Shown piece by piece: positions 1 to 5,970 of a stretch of DNA of 8,900 nt. Numbering within the stretch: the stretch's first letter is position 1; the number at the start of each line of letters is the position of its first letter. The notes beneath the pieces were generated by a model. That model did not search any database, was not told the origin of the DNA, and worked only from the letters and a program-made list of their open reading frames with translations. The stretch is from DASPKW01 sp038244055. Its GTDB lineage: Bacteria > Planctomycetota > Phycisphaerae > Tepidisphaerales > Tepidisphaeraceae. The position numbers and the translations under genes were made by a program. The DNA is taken from positions 1-8,900 of the forward strand of contig JBBRTW010000297.1 in NCBI GenBank assembly GCA_038244055.1, in the 5' to 3' direction.

Positions 1-929
1 AGCAGGCCTGGCGGAAATACGCCTCGCTCGGCACGGCGGTCAACTGGGAAATCTGGAACGAAGCCGACCGCAAGGAAGTCTTCAAAGGCGGGCAATCGGG
101 GTTCTTCTCCATCTGGGTTCACACCGCGCAATTGCTGCGAAAGCTGGATTCGCAATGCATACTGGTCGGCCCATCCACTTCCAAGCACGACTGGGTGCAG
201 GAGTTTTTGAAGGTGGCCAAGGAATTCGACGTTGAGCCGGATGTCGTCTGCTGGCACGAGGAAGCGACCAAGGCGGATGTGGCGGGGCACATGAACGGGT
301 CGGTCGAATCTTTCTGGCAGGATGGGACGGACCGCCGGCGCATCCGGATCATGCAGACGGTTTCATCGGCGCGGCAGTATGTGCCGGGGGATATGGTGAT
401 TCTGATGGCGGGGATTCAGGATGCGTATCGAGCGACCGGCTGGCGGATGGTCGAGGAGGAACTGGCGTTCAAGACGCATCATCTGGCGACCGATGCGGGC
501 GAGCCGCGGGCGATCATGCTGGCGATGCAGTGGGTGCAAGGCCTCTCGGGGACACCTTGCAAGGTGGAGAAGACGGATAGCGTTCAGGGGCTGGCGGCGC
601 GGGATGATTCGAAGCGGATGCTGGAGATTGTGCTGGGGCGCGCCAAGGGAAAGGCCGCGACCAAGCCGGCGGTGGAGGCGGAGGTGAAGCTCAACATCCG
701 CAATCTGCCGGGGCAGGCGGCTCATCTGAAGATCACGCGGATTGCGGCGACCGGCGCGGCCGCGGCGACACAGCCATCGACCCTTGTCGATCGGGATTTC
801 GAGATCAAGAACGGCGAGATCAAATTCCCGCTCAATCATTTTCACCCCGGCCAGGCGCTGGACATCAAGGTGGAGCTGCTTCGGAATGCGCCGGCGATGC
901 CGACGATTCCGGCGGCGACGCGAACCTGA
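1..929 (+). CDS. Glycoside-hydrolase-like protein (clan A / GH39-like), 3' portion
   Basis: The frame is open from the left edge (first full codon at 3) to TGA at 927-929, giving the last 308 residues of a longer protein. Near the start it reads NWEIWNEAD. This matches the strand-4 motif of clan-A (beta/alpha)8 glycosidases such as GH39, where the Glu after Asn (residue 20 here) is the acid/base. About 60 residues later comes PDVVCWHEE, which resembles the strand-6 'SWH' segment of GH39-like enzymes. The last ~85 residues (AEVKLNIRNLPG onward) look like the C-terminal beta-sandwich common in these proteins. The expected strand-7 nucleophile Glu is not obvious: the best-matching strand reads VILMAGIQDAYR. 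It may be a degenerate or divergent enzyme, so substrate and activity cannot be stated. A TTG at 132 is in frame but internal, because the frame and its motifs extend upstream of it. The 3' end overlaps the convergent truA gene. Confidence 0.75.
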   Translation, partial: QAWRKYASLGTAVNWEIWNEADRKEVFKGGQSGFFSIWVHTAQLLRKLDSQCILVGPSTSKHDWVQEFLKVAKEFDVEPDVVCWHEEATKADVAGHMNGSVESFWQDGTDRRRIRIMQTVSSARQYVPGDMVILMAGIQDAYRATGWRMVEEELAFKTHHLATDAGEPRAIMLAMQWVQGLSGTPCKVEKTDSVQGLAARDDSKRMLEIVLGRAKGKAATKPAVEAEVKLNIRNLPGQAAHLKITRIAATGAAAATQPSTLVDRDFEIKNGEIKFPLNHFHPGQALDIKVELLRNAPAMPTIPAATRT

Positions 930-1710
930 TCCACTGCAGGAAAAGCCCATGCGCCGGGGCGGTCCCGCCGGCTGATCTTCGGTCCCTGGCGGCCAGCATT
1001 GCATCCACATCAGTGGGGGTGAAGCGGCCGAGGCCCACTTCGAGAAGTGTGCCGGCGATGATGCGGACCATGTTCCACAAAAAGCCGGTGCCTTCGACGC
1101 CAATCACGATCCGGTTGCCGCGGCGGGTGACGGCGCATTCGAGGATTTGGCGCACCGTGTTCACGCGACCGTGGCCGGGCTTGGCGAAGCTGGCGAAATC
1201 CTGTTCGCCCACCAGACGCCCGGCGGCATCGGCCATCGCATCGACATCCAGTTTCTGCCAGCGGTGCCAGGCGAGATCGGAGAAAAAGATCGGCCGATCA
1301 TCGCCGTTCCAGATGAAATACTGGTAGCGCTTGCTGAGTGTGGATGCGATGGCATCGAAGCCGGGCGGGGCGGGTTCGATGGCGCGAATCAATACATCGG
1401 CCGGCAGGCGCGAGTTGACGGCGCGGCGTAGGCCTTCGATGGGGATCTGGGTTTGGTCGGTGTCGAAGTGGGCGACCTGGCCCTTGGCATGCACGCCCGA
1501 ATCGGTGCGGCTGGAGCCGACGAGGACGATCTCGTGGCCGACGATTCCGCGAATGGCGCGGGAGAGGACTTCCTGAACCGTGGGGATGCCCTGGCCTTCG
1601 GGCGGGCGCTCTCTTCGCCAGGTCAGCTCGTTGACGGCCTGCGCCTGCCAGCCGTGGTAGTTCGTGCCCCGGTAGGCGATGGTCAACTTATAGCGCGTGG
1701 GCTCGGGCAT
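865..1710 (-). CDS. truA: tRNA pseudouridine(38-40) synthase TruA
   Basis: This 281-aa protein belongs to the TruA family, which converts uridines 38-40 in the tRNA anticodon stem-loop to pseudouridine. The N-terminus reads YKLTIAYRGTNYHGWQAQ, the typical TruA opening. The catalytic motif SSRTDSGVHAKGQ follows, with the invariant Asp at residue 70. Further family segments are KRYQYFIWNGD, DFASFAKPGHG and GTGFLWNMVRIIAGTLLEVG. Compared with the E. coli enzyme there is an insertion of roughly 18 residues (about 27-44) before TVQEVL. There is also a C-terminal tail of about 20 residues after LFLQWIRF. That tail is encoded antisense to the last codons of the convergent hydrolase-like gene, so it is probably dispensable. 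The start is ATG at 1710 with no clear Shine-Dalgarno. A TATATC box and an 11-bp direct repeat lie just upstream. The gene sits 188 nt downstream of the kinase on the same strand, separated by a palindromic element, and may have its own promoter. Confidence 0.95.
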   Translation of the reverse strand: MPEPTRYKLTIAYRGTNYHGWQAQAVNELTWRRERPPEGQGIPTVQEVLSRAIRGIVGHEIVLVGSSRTDSGVHAKGQVAHFDTDQTQIPIEGLRRAVNSRLPADVLIRAIEPAPPGFDAIASTLSKRYQYFIWNGDDRPIFFSDLAWHRWQKLDVDAMADAAGRLVGEQDFASFAKPGHGRVNTVRQILECAVTRRGNRIVIGVEGTGFLWNMVRIIAGTLLEVGLGRFTPTDVDAMLAARDRRSAGGTAPAHGLFLQWIRFASPPESSASPAHSEAAPP

Positions 1711-1720
1711 ATGGCGGACT

Positions 1721-1764
1721 GATATACCCGATTCTGTTGAGGAGCGTCATGCGAACGTCATGCG
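1721..1764 (-). promoter_or_regulatory. Candidate truA promoter with 11-bp-spaced direct repeat
   Basis: On the minus strand, CGCATGACG occurs twice (1764-1756 and 1753-1745), start to start 11 bp apart. A -10-like TATATC lies at 1726-1721, 18 nt further on and 10 nt before the truA ATG. Read on the plus strand, the half-sites are CGTCAT-N5-CGTCAT. This has the geometry of OmpR/PhoB-family operators and resembles Pho-box half-sites. The spacing and position in place of a -35 box fit an activator-dependent promoter. No binding protein can be assigned from sequence alone. Confidence 0.35.
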
Positions 1765-1770
1765 GTGAAT

Positions 1771-1897
1771 TGTCATCCTGAGGGAGCTTCAGGCGACCGA
1801 AGGATCTGGCACCTCCTTCGGGGGTGGTTCATTCGTGTGAAGGGCCAATAGGTTTGGGCTGGATTCTTCGGTCGCGTGAAGCTCCCTCAGAATGACA
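1771..1897. repeat. Palindromic intergenic element with 36-bp arms
   Basis: The left arm (1771-1806) begins TGTCATCCTGAGGGAGCTTC. The reverse complement of the right arm (1862-1897) begins TGTCATTCTGAGGGAGCTTC. The arms match at 33 of 36 positions by hand alignment, flanking a 55-nt spacer. The outer end of the right arm stops one base short of the kinase stop codon (1899-1901). The arms could form a long stem in RNA on either strand, and may end or protect the kinase transcript, but no T-run follows. Sequences of this kind recur as dispersed repeats in some planctomycete-like genomes as I recall; only the inverted pair itself is visible here. Confidence 0.8.
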
Positions 1898-1898
1898 C

Positions 1899-3905
1899 TT
1901 AGAACGACCCGGGCACTTTGAGCACGAAGCCAGCGCCGTTGCGGACGGTTTCATCGAGGCGCAGATCAGCGCCCATGTTGGCGGCGAGGCGGCGGGAGAG
2001 GGCAAGGCCCAGGCCCAGGCCGGGGGCGGAGTTGGCGGCTTCGTTTACGGATTTGGAGAAGGGCTCGAAGAGCTTGGCGCGGGAGGCGACATCCAGGCCG
2101 GGGCCGTGGTCGCGGACTTTGATCTTGATGCGCTCGCCGGCGCGTTCGATGGTCAGTTCGATGCGTTTATCGGGCGCGGCGGAGGCGTATTTGCAGGCGT
2201 TATCGACGAGGTTGAAGAGGATCTGCTCGACGGAGAGAAGATTGGCGCGAATCTGGCAGTTGCGGACCGAATCATTGGCCGAGAGTTCCAGAGTCATGCC
2301 GGCCTGGGCGGCGCGGTCGGTCAGGCGCGGGACGAGGCGATCGAGCAGATCGGCCAGCGGGGCGGCTTCGACTTTGGCATCGCGCGTGGATCGCTCCAGG
2401 CGCGAGTAGAGCAGGACATTATCCACCAGATGCCCCAGGCGATTGGCCTCGGCGCGGAGCGTCTTGTGATAGGCGGCCTGTTTCTCCGGGTCGGACACCA
2501 TGCCATCGGCCAGCATCTCGGTGTACATGCGGAGTGTGGTCAGGGGCGTGCGGAGTTCGTGGGTGACGGCCGAGACGAAGCCGGCGCGGCGCTGGGAGAG
2601 GGAGATGACCCCGCGCAGGAGGACGGCGACGGCGGCCGAGGCGAGGATGACACCGGCCCAGGCGATGGTGAGCGTGACATGCAGCGGCGAGAGGGCGATC
2701 AGCGCGGCGATGAAGGAAGGCTCCGCGCCGGCTTGGCCGAGCGCGGCGGGATTGACCATGAGGCGCGCGGGGATGGTGGCGAGCATGCGCGGCTGTTTGT
2801 CGGTGGGGCTGGCGCGATCGGCGGCCAGATCGGGGAGGAGATCGGCCTGCGGGACCAAATCGGCGGTCGAGCCAATGAGCCAGGGGCGGATGGCGGCCCA
2901 GTCGAGGAGGCAGCCCTGGTAGTAGATCGCGCCGTTGATCGTGACTTTCCGCGCCAGCAGCAGCGTGGATGCATCGGCCCAGAATGGTTTCATCACGCCC
3001 GCGCTCACACCCGGGCCGTAGAGATAGCCGCTGTTGTTGCCGATGTAGAGGTCGTTGTTGTTATCGACGGTCTGGGCGCGCACGGCGAACTCCTGCTGGC
3101 CGCGCAGCTGTTGGATGGCTTTCTGCTGATCGGGATCGGGCTGCTGGCTGAGGCCCTGCTGCTGGGGGGCGTAGCTGTTGTTGTAGGCGCGGCCATTGGC
3201 GGCCATCTGCGCAACCGTGTTGTTCGCGGGATCGCGATTGGGATTGATGGAGATCGTGCCGTTGGCGATGGTGCCGCCGTTGTAGTTGGCCGCGCCGATC
3301 TGGCCGTTGGAGTTGACGCGGAGCTTGTTATTCCCCCATTCCTCGGCCGTCGGCGGTACTGGCAGAAAAACGGCGAGCTGCTCCTCGTGCTCGGCGACGA
3401 TCTTGCGGACCTGCTCGAGGCGAACGGCGGCGGCCGCGATATCGGCGGAGGTGGAGTAGCGGGCCTCGGCGATTTTTTTCACTTCGCCGATCGGGGCCTG
3501 CGGGCTGGTGATCGCGCCGTCGGGGGCGAGCTGGAAATGCAGGAGAACGAACGGGCTGGCGCTGCGATTGGCGGCGTAATTGGTGCTGCCGCGCAGCAGG
3601 GGCGATGGCACCAGCACATCGCCGCTTTTCAGCTCCGTATACATGCGCGTGTAGGCGCGTTCGGCCGGGAAGACGGCGGAATATTCGAAGTAGGGGCGGG
3701 CATTTTCCTGGCTGACGATGGGGGCGAGTACCGAATCCATGCGCCAGAGGGCGAGGCGGACATTCTCCTCCATCTGCGCCTCGGCGGTGGCCTTGTTCTG
3801 GGCCGCATCGTATTTGAGGACCAAATGGGTCATCCACCCCATCGCGCCCAGGCCAAGCGCGAGAAAGAGGAGAAAGGTGAGCCAGATGGAGGTGGGGCGT
3901 TTCAT
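1899..3905 (-). CDS. Membrane sensor histidine kinase of a two-component pair
   Basis: From ATG at 3905 the product is 668 aa. It is an inner-membrane sensor kinase that should autophosphorylate on His and pass the phosphate to the regulator encoded just upstream. A first membrane segment spans about 7-29 (WLTFLLFLALGLGAMGWM). An extracytoplasmic domain of about 380 residues follows, with an Asn/Gln-rich stretch at about 190-275. A second membrane segment lies at about 410-430. The H-box AVTHELRTPLTTLRMYTEML (His449) comes only about 18 residues after the second membrane segment, leaving no room for a HAMP domain. The catalytic domain shows an N-box (FNLVDNACKYA), a G1 box (RDHGPGLD) and a G2 box (GLGLGLALSRRLA). 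It is therefore an intact HisKA/HATPase_c kinase. A GTG at 3929 would add 8 residues but lies inside a repeat, so the ATG is preferred. The sensed signal is unknown. Confidence 0.93.
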   Translation of the reverse strand: MKRPTSIWLTFLLFLALGLGAMGWMTHLVLKYDAAQNKATAEAQMEENVRLALWRMDSVLAPIVSQENARPYFEYSAVFPAERAYTRMYTELKSGDVLVPSPLLRGSTNYAANRSASPFVLLHFQLAPDGAITSPQAPIGEVKKIAEARYSTSADIAAAAVRLEQVRKIVAEHEEQLAVFLPVPPTAEEWGNNKLRVNSNGQIGAANYNGGTIANGTISINPNRDPANNTVAQMAANGRAYNNSYAPQQQGLSQQPDPDQQKAIQQLRGQQEFAVRAQTVDNNNDLYIGNNSGYLYGPGVSAGVMKPFWADASTLLLARKVTINGAIYYQGCLLDWAAIRPWLIGSTADLVPQADLLPDLAADRASPTDKQPRMLATIPARLMVNPAALGQAGAEPSFIAALIALSPLHVTLTIAWAGVILASAAVAVLLRGVISLSQRRAGFVSAVTHELRTPLTTLRMYTEMLADGMVSDPEKQAAYHKTLRAEANRLGHLVDNVLLYSRLERSTRDAKVEAAPLADLLDRLVPRLTDRAAQAGMTLELSANDSVRNCQIRANLLSVEQILFNLVDNACKYASAAPDKRIELTIERAGERIKIKVRDHGPGLDVASRAKLFEPFSKSVNEAANSAPGLGLGLALSRRLAANMGADLRLDETVRNGAGFVLKVPGSF

Positions 3906-3912
3906 GCGATTA

Positions 3913-4139
3913 TTGAACCACGAAGGCACGAAGACACGAAGAATTCAATTAGCCACAGATAGGCACAGATAGGCACAGATGAATTGAATGGACAGAAAAT
4001 AAAATGAGAATTAGAGGAAATCGAATTGGCTCCAGATGGAAAGACGACTGGCTGTTTTTCCAGTTTTCTTCTTTTTTATCTGAGTTCATCTGTGTTCATC
4101 TGTGGCTAATTGAGTTTCTTCGTGTTTTTCGTGGTTCAA
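3913..4139. repeat. Inverted-repeat element between regulator and kinase genes
   Basis: The left arm (about 3913-3980) starts TTGAACCACGAAGGCACGAA and runs into three copies of a CACAGAT unit spaced 10 bp apart. The reverse complement of the right arm (about 4080-4139) starts TTGAACCACGAAAAACACGA and shares CTCAATTAGCCACAGAT with the left arm apart from single differences. The left arm has one extra CACGAAG unit. The central ~100 bp is A/T-rich and unlike the surrounding DNA. The right arm supplies the TGA stop of the response regulator (4138-4136). The left arm contains an alternative GTG for the kinase. It looks like a dispersed palindromic element inserted inside an operon. No transposase is present. 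Confidence 0.85.
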
Positions 4140-4849
4140 AGTGTTGGGCCGAAGGAGTAACCCTTTCCGCGTAATGTCAGGATGATCTTCGGGTCCTGCG
4201 GGTCGTCGCGGAGTTTTTCTCTTAATCTGGCTACGTGCATGTCGATGGTTCTGGTTTCCGCGCCTCTGGGGTCGATGCGCCAGACGCAGGAGAGGAGTTC
4301 TTCGCGGGTGATGGCGCGGTCGGGGTTGCTGGCGAGGTAGCGGAGGAGTTCCATTTCTTTTTCGGAGAGCTCGGCCCGGCCGCCATCGCTGAAGCGGACT
4401 TCGCAGCGCGAGAAATCGGCGATGCCGGCGGGGAGCTTGACGGTGGTGACATCCACCGGGCGCTGTGGCGAGCGGCGCAGGACGGCTTCAACGCGGGCGA
4501 GAAGCTCCTTGATGCCGAAGGGTTTGACGACGTAATCATCGGCCCCGAGGCGCAGGCCGGCGACGCGCTCGGCCTCCTCGCCGCGGGCGGTGAGGACGAT
4601 CACGGGAAGCGTCGGCCGGGTGGCGCGGACATCCTTGAGAATATCGAGCCCGCCCTGGCCATGTTTGGGCGCGCCGGGGAGGACCAGATCGAGAAGGATC
4701 AGATCGGTATCCGCGCCGCGGGCGGCTTCGAGGCCATCGGGATAGTTGGCGGCTTCGAGCGTCTTATAACCGGCGTAGCGCAGCGCATCGGAGACGCCCT
4801 GGCGAATGGCCGAGTCATCTTCGATGAGCAGGATGCGGTAGTTGGGCAT
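4136..4849 (-). CDS. OmpR/PhoB-family response regulator
   Basis: The product is 237 aa from ATG at 4849. It is a cytoplasmic DNA-binding regulator phosphorylated by its partner kinase. The receiver domain (1-123) has the acidic pocket E10-D11-D12, the phosphoacceptor D54 in LILLDLVLPG, T87 in VIVLTARG and K109 in DDYVVKPFG. The winged-helix domain (about 130-237) shows LSEKEMELLRYLASNPDRAI, TIDMHVARLREKL and the wing TLRGKGYSFGP. The loop after D54 reads PGAPKHGQGGLDIL, several residues longer than the usual 'MPGMDGLE' loop. The frame stays open upstream to 4963, but MPNYRILLIEDD is the normal receiver start. The upstream part reads as non-coding promoter DNA. The gene lies 5' of the kinase on the same strand, giving a regulator-kinase order. 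The stop codon falls within the right arm of the intervening repeat. Confidence 0.95.
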   Translation of the reverse strand: MPNYRILLIEDDSAIRQGVSDALRYAGYKTLEAANYPDGLEAARGADTDLILLDLVLPGAPKHGQGGLDILKDVRATRPTLPVIVLTARGEEAERVAGLRLGADDYVVKPFGIKELLARVEAVLRRSPQRPVDVTTVKLPAGIADFSRCEVRFSDGGRAELSEKEMELLRYLASNPDRAITREELLSCVWRIDPRGAETRTIDMHVARLREKLRDDPQDPKIILTLRGKGYSFGPTL

Positions 4850-4874
4850 GGTGATATAGGATATCGACTGATTG

Positions 4875-4917
4875 ATTGTACCGGATGGGGGAGGGTGACG
4901 GGTAACGGAAGTGTAAC
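4875..4917 (-). promoter_or_regulatory. Candidate regulator promoter with GTTAC direct repeat
   Basis: On the minus strand a -10-like TACAAT sits at 4880-4875, 25 nt before the regulator ATG. Upstream of it GTTAC occurs at 4917-4913 and again at 4906-4902, exactly 11 bp apart, with a related GTCAC at 4899-4895. There is no good -35 hexamer at the normal distance; the repeats occupy that place. Tandem half-sites 11 bp apart replacing the -35 box are the usual layout for OmpR/PhoB-family activation. Autoregulation by the adjacent regulator is the natural inference. Confidence 0.45.
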
Positions 4918-4946
4918 ATGGGTGAGAAGGCGTTCGACGGCGGGCT

Positions 4947-5158
4947 GGTTCGCGAAACCGCAAGCGACGGGTTGGGCGTCATGGCGATTGGGGATCAGGC
5001 GTTGGGGGAAAGTTCGAACGAAGTGGATGCTCGTGTCATTGGGCAATGGATTGGTTCGCGAAACCGCAAGCGACGGATTAGGCGTTGTGGCGATTTGGGT
5101 CGGGAATTGGCGTGAAGGAGGTTCGAACGCGCGGATGCGCGTCACGGGTGTTCTTGAC
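4947..5158. repeat. Diverged 106-bp tandem duplication in the divergent intergenic region
   Basis: The 340-nt gap between the regulator and yajQ holds two adjacent copies. Copy 1 starts at 4947 and copy 2 at 5053, both opening with GGTTCGCGAAACCGCAAGCG and identical for the first 24 bases. Later parts are diverged with small indels but still align: GTTCGAAC occurs at 5012 and 5121, each followed by a GGATGC-type stretch and CGTG/CGCGTCA. A shorter related piece (AAGGCGTTCGACGG, near 4927) precedes copy 1. The copies contain the palindromes TTCGCGAA and GTTCGAAC. No open frame across it looks like a real protein. Confidence 0.75.
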
Positions 5159-5192
5159 AATGGGGTGCAAACGCCGCACAAACTGGGTTATG
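5154..5192 (+). promoter_or_regulatory. Possible yajQ promoter (TTGACA)
   Basis: A perfect -35 hexamer TTGACA lies at 5154-5159. At 17-18 bp spacing the -10 region is only CACAAA or ACAAAC, a poor match. If used, transcription would start close to the yajQ ATG at 5190, giving a leaderless or near-leaderless message. This would fit the absence of a Shine-Dalgarno sequence. Chance occurrence cannot be excluded. Confidence 0.25.
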
Positions 5193-5687
5193 GCTTCCGA
5201 TTCATCATTCGACATCGTTTCCGAGATCAACATGCAGGAGATGGATAACGCCATCGTGCAGGCGCAGAAGGAGATTGGGACGCGCTATGATTTCAAAGGG
5301 TCGGCCGCTTCGGTGGAGCTGAACAAGAAGGAAAAGGAGCTGACGCTGACGGCCGATGGGGAGCCGCAACTGGAGGCGGTGCGGTCGGTGGTGCTGGGGA
5401 AGATGATCAAGCGCGGGGTTGACCCCAAGTGCATGGACCCGCAGAAGATCGAGCAGGCCACGCACAAGACGATCCGGCAGAAGGTCAAGCTCAAGGATGG
5501 CATCGACAAGGAAACGTCCAAGGCAATTCAAAAGGAGATCAAGGAGCTGAAGCTGAAGGTCAACGCCAGCATCCAGGGGGAGGCGCTGCGGGTGAGCGGG
5601 GCGAAGAAGGATGATTTGCAGGCAGTGATGGCATATTTGAAGGCGCATCCGCCGAAGGTGCCGATTCAGTTTAATAATTATCGGTAG
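5190..5687 (+). CDS. yajQ: YajQ family protein (UPF0234), possible c-di-GMP/nucleotide-binding protein
   Basis: The 165-aa product matches the length and pattern of the YajQ family, small cytoplasmic proteins with two ferredoxin-like halves. Members in some bacteria bind cyclic di-GMP and act with a transcription factor; E. coli YajQ binds nucleotides or RNA. Visible family segments are SFDIVSEINMQE (6-17), RYDFKGS (32-38), KMIKRGVDPK (71-80), LKLKVNASIQGEALRVSGAK (120-139) with DDLQAVMAYL just after, and the C-terminal end PIQFNNYR. The ATG at 5190 gives the family's usual N-terminus. The frame is open further upstream to 5085, and ATG at 5160 is possible, but the added residues are basic and unlike the family and would run into the tandem repeat. 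There is no evident Shine-Dalgarno. It is transcribed away from the two-component operon. A role in c-di-GMP signalling here is inference from the family. Confidence 0.93.
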   Translation: MASDSSFDIVSEINMQEMDNAIVQAQKEIGTRYDFKGSAASVELNKKEKELTLTADGEPQLEAVRSVVLGKMIKRGVDPKCMDPQKIEQATHKTIRQKVKLKDGIDKETSKAIQKEIKELKLKVNASIQGEALRVSGAKKDDLQAVMAYLKAHPPKVPIQFNNYR

Positions 5688-5739
5688 CACTCCGGATGGA
5701 GAAGTTTTGGTTGCCGCCGGGGAGAGGGGCGGTTAAAGT

Positions 5740-5970
5740 ATGGATGTTATGATCTTGATTCGTTTCCCGGATTTGAAAGAGAAGATGAAAGCCCTGGCGT
5801 TTTTGCCCGGGCGCTTCTCGTTCAAGAGTTGGGCGACGGGGGAGATGCTCGTACCCGAGGCCGCGCTGCCGTACATGGCGGTGGAGGGAATTACTTTTAC
5901 AGTTGAAGGCCCGGCCAGCTATGAGCGGCACGTACCGGCGTTTCGAAATCCTCCTGCCACTGCGGTTTAA
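5740..5970 (+). CDS. Small hypothetical protein A of an overlapping pair
   Basis: This 76-aa protein is not assigned to a named family. It opens with a beta-strand-like segment (MILIRFPD), then a helix-like KEKMKALAFLPG. An extended part follows (GEMLVPEAALPYMAVEGITF) and it ends YERHVPAFRNPPATAV. There is no cysteine, signal peptide or membrane segment, so it is probably cytoplasmic. The start may be the ATG at 5740 or the ATG three codons later. A purine-rich run (5717-5727) precedes the first at a somewhat long distance. The gene begins 52 nt after yajQ. Its last 50 nt overlap the next gene in a different phase, suggesting co-translation of the two. It could instead be the front half of a once-fused gene. 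Confidence 0.6.
   Translation: MDVMILIRFPDLKEKMKALAFLPGRFSFKSWATGEMLVPEAALPYMAVEGITFTVEGPASYERHVPAFRNPPATAV

Noticed and set aside
132..929. Complete 265-aa gene starting at TTG 132
   Set aside because: The frame is open to the left edge, and the residues upstream of 132 include the WEIWNEAD motif, so this is the tail of a longer gene.
3906..3929. GTG start at 3929 for the kinase
   Set aside because: It lies within the left arm of the inverted repeat and adds 8 residues before a normal N-terminus (MKRPTSIWLTF).
2106..3962. 618-codon plus-strand ORF opposite the kinase
   Set aside because: It is the antisense shadow of a well-supported kinase in high-GC DNA; the translation is Gly/Ala/Asp/Glu-rich with no domain pattern.
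3951..3987. CRISPR-like array in the CACAGAT tandem units
   Set aside because: Units are about 10 bp with no spacers and mirror the opposite arm, so they are part of an inverted repeat.
4047..4078. Rho-independent terminator on the plus strand (ACTGG stem then T-tract)
   Set aside because: The stem is only 5-6 bp, no plus-strand gene runs into it, and it lies in the A/T-rich core of the repeat element.
4850..4963. 38-residue N-terminal extension of the response regulator
   Set aside because: Receiver domains begin a few residues before the first strand; the extension covers the promoter-like region and is of low-complexity composition.
4235..5248. 337-codon plus-strand ORF across regulator and intergenic repeats
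   Set aside because: It is a shadow of the regulator that reads on through the tandem repeats into yajQ in the wrong phase.
5903..5920. TTG start for small protein B
   Set aside because: The ATG at 5921 gives a natural N-terminus and a shorter overlap; no ribosome site favours the TTG.
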